NCBI GenBank assembly: GCA_963521185.1
Contig: CAUQTV010000014.1
Coordinates: 1 to 64,000 of the forward strand
DNA: 64,000 nucleotides
Direction: 5' to 3'
Source: Enterobacter_D sp963521185
GTDB lineage: Bacteria > Pseudomonadota > Gammaproteobacteria > Enterobacterales > Enterobacteriaceae
Part shown: in pieces, positions 59,545-64,000 of the stretch
Layout of the letters: each line of letters begins with the position of its first letter
How positions within the stretch are numbered: position 1 is the first letter of the stretch
Notes under the pieces: generated by a model
Told to the model about the DNA's origin: nothing
The model's database searches: none
Seen by the model: only the letters and a program-made list of their open reading frames with translations
Position numbers and translations under genes: made by a program

Positions 59545-60915
59545 TTAGCGCTCAATAGCGCGATTCAGCCCCAGAACCTTATAAACCAGCGTCACAGCCG
59601 CCAGGAAGATGACGCCAACAAACAGCGACATACGGGTGTCATCGTTAAAGCCCATGCCAATCAGCACGCAAATCAGGAACGCCATGGTGGCGTAGTTGGC
59701 GTACGGGAACAGCACGGAGCGGAACGGATGGCTGGCAATCGCCGCTTTATGCGCCTGACGGAAGCGAATCTGACTAATGAGGATCACAAACCACGGGATC
59801 ATGCCCGGCAACACGCTGGCGCTATAGACGTAAACGAAGACGCGCTGAGGATTGGGGATCACGTAATTCAGGCACGAGCCAATCAGCAGAATCACAATCG
59901 ATATAGCCACGCCCGCGACCGGCACGCCATTGCGCGAGACCTTCGCCATTGCCGCTGGCAGCTGACGGTTTTTCGCCAGCGCGTAAAGCATACGCCCGCA
60001 GCTGTACATGCCGCTGTTACAGCCCGACAGTGCCGCCGTCAGCACCACAAAGTTGATGATCCCTGCCGCCGCCGTAATGCCGATTTTGGCAAAGGTCAGC
60101 ACGAACGGGCTGCCGTTGTTGCCAATCTCATTCCACGGGAAAATAGTGACGATGACAAAAATCGCCCCCACGTAGAAAATCAGAATGCGCCACAGCACTT
60201 TGCCCACCGCGCTACGCAGCGTGACCTGCGGGTTTTTTGCTTCCCCGGCCGTGATACCGATAAGCTCCACGCCCTGATAAGACGCCACTACAATACAGAG
60301 CGCGGTGAGGAAGCCTTTCCAGCCACCGGCAAAGAAGCCGCCGTGTCCGGTCAGGTTGCTAAAACCAATCGCCTGCCCGCCGTTACCGAAGCCAAAGACG
60401 ATCACGCCCAGACCAACCACAATCATCACGATGATGGTGGTTACTTTGATCATCGCAAACCAGAACTCAATCTCGCCGTACAGCCGCACGGCCGCCAGGT
60501 TCGCCACGGCCACCAGCCCGACGGCAATCAGCGCGGGGATCCACTGCGCCATCTCCGGGAACCAGAACTGGACGTAAACCCCAATGGCGGTAATTTCAGA
60601 GATCCCGACCGCCATCCACATAAACCAGTAGGACCAGGCGGTGAGATAGCCAAAGAACGGGCTCATATAGCGGTGCGCGTAGACGGCAAACGACCCGGCC
60701 ACCGGCTCAAGGAAAAGCATCTCCCCCATTGAGCGCATAATGAAGAAAACAAACAGCCCGGCGATGATGTAGGCCAGCAGGACTGACGGACCAGCCCATT
60801 TCAGGGTACTTGCCGCCCCCATAAAGAGGCCCACCCCGATGGTGCCCCCAAGGGCAATTAATTCTATGTGACGAGCTTCCAGCCCACGCTGTAGCTCCGG
60901 TTTGTTCTCAGCCAT
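59545..60915 (-). CDS. yifK: amino acid permease YifK (ThrP), threonine/serine transporter
   Basis: 456 residues with 12 membrane helices, AAT family of the APC superfamily. Start region RHIELIALGGTIGVGLFMGAAS and GPSVLLAYIIAG, plus EFWFAMIKVTTIIVMI, are subfamily signatures. E. coli YifK takes up threonine and serine and is repressed by Lrp and GcvB. Between wecG and the tRNA operon as in E. coli; the 268-bp gap to wecG has a small GGGCAGC/GCTGCCC palindrome at 61147-61163 and no gene. Confidence 0.94.
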   Translation of the reverse strand: MAENKPELQRGLEARHIELIALGGTIGVGLFMGAASTLKWAGPSVLLAYIIAGLFVFFIMRSMGEMLFLEPVAGSFAVYAHRYMSPFFGYLTAWSYWFMWMAVGISEITAIGVYVQFWFPEMAQWIPALIAVGLVAVANLAAVRLYGEIEFWFAMIKVTTIIVMIVVGLGVIVFGFGNGGQAIGFSNLTGHGGFFAGGWKGFLTALCIVVASYQGVELIGITAGEAKNPQVTLRSAVGKVLWRILIFYVGAIFVIVTIFPWNEIGNNGSPFVLTFAKIGITAAAGIINFVVLTAALSGCNSGMYSCGRMLYALAKNRQLPAAMAKVSRNGVPVAGVAISIVILLIGSCLNYVIPNPQRVFVYVYSASVLPGMIPWFVILISQIRFRQAHKAAIASHPFRSVLFPYANYATMAFLICVLIGMGFNDDTRMSLFVGVIFLAAVTLVYKVLGLNRAIER

Positions 60916-61183
60916 AAATCCTCTGTCGTGTCTGCAACGGTTCCCGACATCGCGGGTTATTGTTATGCGTAAACGTTTTTCTCAGGCAAATACGCGGCTG
61001 CACCGGCCATAAATGGCTGGCGCAAAACACCAGGGCACTGCATTGAGTGAGGGAATGGTTTCTTAATTTCGCGGAAATGGCAAACGATGTATAAAAAAAA
61101 TGAATGTGTTGAACACTAATTCAACAAACAGAACGGCGCTTGTCGGGCAGCGATGCTGCCCACAGTGAAAGGAAATAAGCGGG

Positions 61184-61924
61184 TTAAAGCTGGCCGCGAT
61201 AGTGCCAGGACAAATAGCGCAAGAGCTTCAACTGGCGCGTGATGCGGCTTGGCTGCGACAGTAAGCGGTAGAGCCACTCCAGTCCCAGGCGCTGCCATAC
61301 CATCGGCGCACGCTTTACATGCCCGGTGAAAACGTCATAGGTACCGCCCACACCCATATATAACGCTTCTGGATAGATCGCCCGACAATCACGCATCAGG
61401 ATCTCCTGGCGCGGCGATCCCATCGCCACGGTCACAATCTTCGCCCCGCTGTCGCGAATGCGCTCAAAGAGTGCCGTGCGCGCTTCAGGTGTGAAGTAGC
61501 CGTCCTGACTGCCGACAATATTCACCTGCCAGCGTGCACGCAGTTTTTGCTGCGTCTGGGCCAGCACATCAGGCTTGCCGCCCACCAGAAACACCGGCGT
61601 GCCCTCTTTACCCGCCCGCGCCATTAACGCCTCCCACAGATCCGCGCCGGCCACGCGCTCAACCTTCGCCTGGGGAAACTTCTTGCGAATTGAGCGCACC
61701 ACGCTGATGCCGTCGGCATATTTAAATTCCGCCGCCTCAATCAGTCCACGCACCTGCGCATCGTTTTCAACGGCGAGCATTTTCTCTGCGTTGATGGCCA
61801 CCAGTGTGCCCTGCTTCATCACGCCGTCCGCGTAAAGGTAATCCAGCGCGTGCTGCATGTTGCGCCAGCCAATCAGATTCAGACCGCGCAGACTGTAAAC
61901 AGGCGCTTTCGTATTGTCCGTCAT
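61184..61924 (-). CDS. wecG: UDP-ManNAcA transferase WecG
   Basis: 246 residues. WecG/TagA/CpsF glycosyltransferase (GT26): adds N-acetylmannosaminuronate to lipid I in common antigen synthesis. Motifs: LNAEKM-type start NAEKMLAVENDAQVRGLIEAAEF (outline), ADGISVVRSIRKKFPQ, and MGSPRQEILMRDCRAIYPEALYMGVGGTYDVF near the C-terminus. 14 bp after wzyE. Confidence 0.96.
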   Translation of the reverse strand: MTDNTKAPVYSLRGLNLIGWRNMQHALDYLYADGVMKQGTLVAINAEKMLAVENDAQVRGLIEAAEFKYADGISVVRSIRKKFPQAKVERVAGADLWEALMARAGKEGTPVFLVGGKPDVLAQTQQKLRARWQVNIVGSQDGYFTPEARTALFERIRDSGAKIVTVAMGSPRQEILMRDCRAIYPEALYMGVGGTYDVFTGHVKRAPMVWQRLGLEWLYRLLSQPSRITRQLKLLRYLSWHYRGQL

Positions 61925-61938
61925 GTTGAATATCCTTA

Positions 61939-63291
61939 TCAGATCGGTGACAGGGGTTTTGGCACGCGGATGACGCGCTTATGAATCAGCCCGGCGCTAT
62001 CAAATAACCAGTACAGTAATTTCGCCATCAGTAAGCAGGCACCAAAGATCACAAGGAAAAAGACGACGCGCGAGACGAAGGAATCGAGCCCCTCCCTCGC
62101 CAGCACGATCATATTGAAAATGGCCCCAAAGCAGAAACTGTGCAAAATGGCGGCTTTATAGCGGTTGGTCTCGCGGTTACCGAGCAGGTAAAGCCAGTCG
62201 AACCATTTGATAATCAGCCCCACCACCACCGCGCCGAGCGGAATAAACCACGCGCCGCCCATCACCACCAAAGAGCCAATCAGCGTTGGCGAAATCGCCA
62301 GCCCGGAGTGGTTGTTGAGCACTTCCCAGGTGAAGTAGTTTGCCGTGTTCAGCACCTCGCCCGGCCTTCCCGGCCATAGCCAGCCCGGAATAAACACATA
62401 AAAGTCGCGCACGACAGGGGCAAGGCCCTGGAATTCAATCTTGTCGTAGTTTTGCAGCAGCAGGGACAGGTTTTCCCACGGCGAGAAGGTGTCGCGGGTC
62501 AGGTACAAGAAGGTGTAGAAGGCTTCGTCGCCGCTGACATTCATGCCATAGCGTTTCAGGGCCAGCCAGAACATCCCCACAATCCCCAATACGCCCGCGG
62601 CGACCAGCATCCACAGCGAGATCCAGCCGCGAATAATCCCGATGAACAGGAATATCGCAAAGGCGATAATGATGTTGGCCCGCGTACCGCCCACAATCAT
62701 GTAGGTCAGCAAACCAAAGGCCACGCTGCTGACCAAAAAGAACAGCCACGCCCGGCTGTCCTGGCGCAGGAAATAGACCACCAGCATCGCCGGGATAAAG
62801 AAGTAGAAGAAGCGTTTAAGCGCCACGCCGGAGACTTCAGCGGAAAAAATCTGGCTGTAGGAGTGCAGCTTAAACAGCAGAAAACCGTTGTGGACAAAGA
62901 AGATACCGACGCTGATGAGCGCGATGCCCATTAACATCACCCACGCCAGATGCGTCTCTACGCGGTTCATGGTAAACAGCGGGCGTCGTGCTGCCTGCGC
63001 CGTTTGCGCGCGCAGTCGTGTTTTATAGGTGACGTAGTAGATGGCATAGAAACAGGCCGCCGCCAGCATGGACTGCATCATGATACCCGGCGGTGCCACG
63101 CCCACGTTGAAGCGAAACACCAGCACGCTGGTCAACGGAAAACCGAAGAAAAAGGTCAGTAAAAACAGCAGCGAGAAGAAGACGTTGAAGTTGAACCTCA
63201 CGCGACGAAACTCAAACCACGTCAGGGTAGTGATAAAGAGCGTGGCCAGCAGCCAGATAACCAGTAAACCGCAGAACTCAAGCTGGCTCAT
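61939..63291 (-). CDS. wzyE: enterobacterial common antigen polymerase WzyE
   Basis: 450 residues from ATG at 63291 (MSQLEFCGLLVIW), the length of E. coli WzyE; a start at 63330 would add 13 residues. Polytopic inner-membrane polymerase of common antigen repeat units. Highly conserved IVGGTRANIIIAFAIFLF and NYFTWEVLNNHSGLAISPTL stretches. ATGA overlap with wecF. Confidence 0.96.
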   Translation of the reverse strand: MSQLEFCGLLVIWLLATLFITTLTWFEFRRVRFNFNVFFSLLFLLTFFFGFPLTSVLVFRFNVGVAPPGIMMQSMLAAACFYAIYYVTYKTRLRAQTAQAARRPLFTMNRVETHLAWVMLMGIALISVGIFFVHNGFLLFKLHSYSQIFSAEVSGVALKRFFYFFIPAMLVVYFLRQDSRAWLFFLVSSVAFGLLTYMIVGGTRANIIIAFAIFLFIGIIRGWISLWMLVAAGVLGIVGMFWLALKRYGMNVSGDEAFYTFLYLTRDTFSPWENLSLLLQNYDKIEFQGLAPVVRDFYVFIPGWLWPGRPGEVLNTANYFTWEVLNNHSGLAISPTLIGSLVVMGGAWFIPLGAVVVGLIIKWFDWLYLLGNRETNRYKAAILHSFCFGAIFNMIVLAREGLDSFVSRVVFFLVIFGACLLMAKLLYWLFDSAGLIHKRVIRVPKPLSPI

Positions 63292-64000
63292 TGTGCCACT
63301 CCCGCCGCGATACGCAGGGCCGCATACCACGGCTCCAGGTAATTCGGACTAAAGAAGGTGATGGCATTTTTATCCACTGACGCCAGTTGGCGCTGGGCTT
63401 CGCGCACCACCGACACATTGAGCGTATCGCCGGTGAAGAGCACGGGAATATGCTGTTCAACCATGTCCTGCCAGAACGGGTTTTCACGGTTAAGCACGCA
63501 GGGCACGCCGGCCTGAATCAGCAGACATAACGTGCCGATGCCCTGCTGTCTGGCAAAAATAAAGTAGCCCAGATCGCACTGGCGCAGTAAATCGAGATAG
63601 TCCGTGAATGCCACTTTATCGCTGAGAATGCGCAGGTTTTCCGCGCTGAACAATGCCAGCCCCGCCTGACGCACTTCATCGATATAGGCGGCGTTGTTGG
63701 CCGGATAGCCCATCGGCACGATGACGGTCACCGTATCACCAAACTGCTGGTGAATCGCCTTCAGCGCGGCAATATGCTCATTGCTGCGATCGCCGGAGTT
63801 TCCCACCAGCAGCGTCAGTTTACCGTCGTGGGGTGAGTCAGGAGCCATGTCGTTTAACGTCGGATCCATGCGCGTGGGGAAGTAGAGCAGTTCGCCACGC
63901 ACGTTCGGGTGACGCGAGGCAAAGAACTGCAAATCGCCCCGCGTAGCAAAAATGCAGCCGACACGGCGCTGGGCCAGGCGACGCAGCGGGTAAAACAGGC
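63288..64000 (-). CDS. wecF: TDP-Fuc4NAc:lipid II transferase WecF (partial)
   Basis: The C-terminal about 236 residues; the gene runs off the right edge of the window (E. coli WecF has 359). GT56 glycosyltransferase that adds Fuc4NAc to complete common antigen lipid III. Visible hallmarks: FATRGDLQFFA, LLYFPTRMDP, LLVGNSGDRSNEH, CDLGYFIFARQQGIGTLCLL. The stop TGA overlaps the wzyE start. Confidence 0.96.
   Translation of the reverse strand, partial: LFYPLRRLAQRRVGCIFATRGDLQFFASRHPNVRGELLYFPTRMDPTLNDMAPDSPHDGKLTLLVGNSGDRSNEHIAALKAIHQQFGDTVTVIVPMGYPANNAAYIDEVRQAGLALFSAENLRILSDKVAFTDYLDLLRQCDLGYFIFARQQGIGTLCLLIQAGVPCVLNRENPFWQDMVEQHIPVLFTGDTLNVSVVREAQRQLASVDKNAITFFSPNYLEPWYAALRIAAGVAQ

Noticed and set aside
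59503..60732. 409-codon frame opposite yifK
   Set aside because: His/Arg/Gln-rich translation typical of the antisense strand of a GC-rich membrane-protein gene.

Overview
The window is chromosomal DNA of an Enterobacteriaceae member close to Enterobacter/Lelliottia. Nearly every housekeeping protein aligns end to end, from memory, with its E. coli K-12 counterpart, and gene order follows the E. coli rrnA-hemG to wec segment in inverted orientation. I did not run a search, so genus level is an inference.

Layout. 1-95: P1 promoter of an rRNA operon whose body lies left of the window. 96-17613: hemG-trkH, yigZ-pepQ, fadBA, fre-ubiD, rfaH, tatABC/tatD, ubiEJB, rmuC. 17721-23178: accessory block between rmuC and udp with a leaderless GH18 chitinase, a membrane-anchored winged-helix protein, a GH108 muramidase, a LysR regulator (together a type 10 secretion-like chitinase locus) and a stand-alone zinc-binding CZB protein. 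23246-25090: udp and dlhH around a CRP/CytR-type control region. 25138-28847: a binding-protein ABC importer in the slot where E. coli has metE, with a possible Pho box. 29137-39679: metR, yigM, yigL, pldB, rhtB, rhtC, recQ, pldA, yigI and rarD, with an rpn nuclease gene between rhtB and rhtC that appears to carry an internal antitoxin start. 39752-40971: corA and its leader. 41388-44493: AT-rich accessory block with a secreted protein of unknown function and a broken lysozyme/RTX gene. 44609-50717: uvrD, yigB, xerC, yigA, dapF, lptM, cyaY. 50764-51355: RelE/Phd-type toxin-antitoxin pair between cyaY and cyaA. 51428-58397: cyaA and hemCDXY. 58417-58836: the small RNA GlmZ with a sigma-54 promoter and GlrR sites. 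58937-59417: the argX-hisR-leuT-proM tRNA operon. 59545-64000: yifK and the end of the enterobacterial common antigen cluster (wecG, wzyE, partial wecF).

How genes work together: ubiEJB, ubiD and fre-ubiD serve quinone biology; hemCDXY and hemG serve heme synthesis; tatABC exports folded proteins; fadBA does beta-oxidation under FadR; wecF-wzyE-wecG build common antigen. The main discoveries are the chitinase/muramidase locus, the rpn gene with an in-frame internal gene behind a strong ribosome binding site, the metE-slot ABC transporter, and the fully equipped sigma-54/GlrR control of glmZ.
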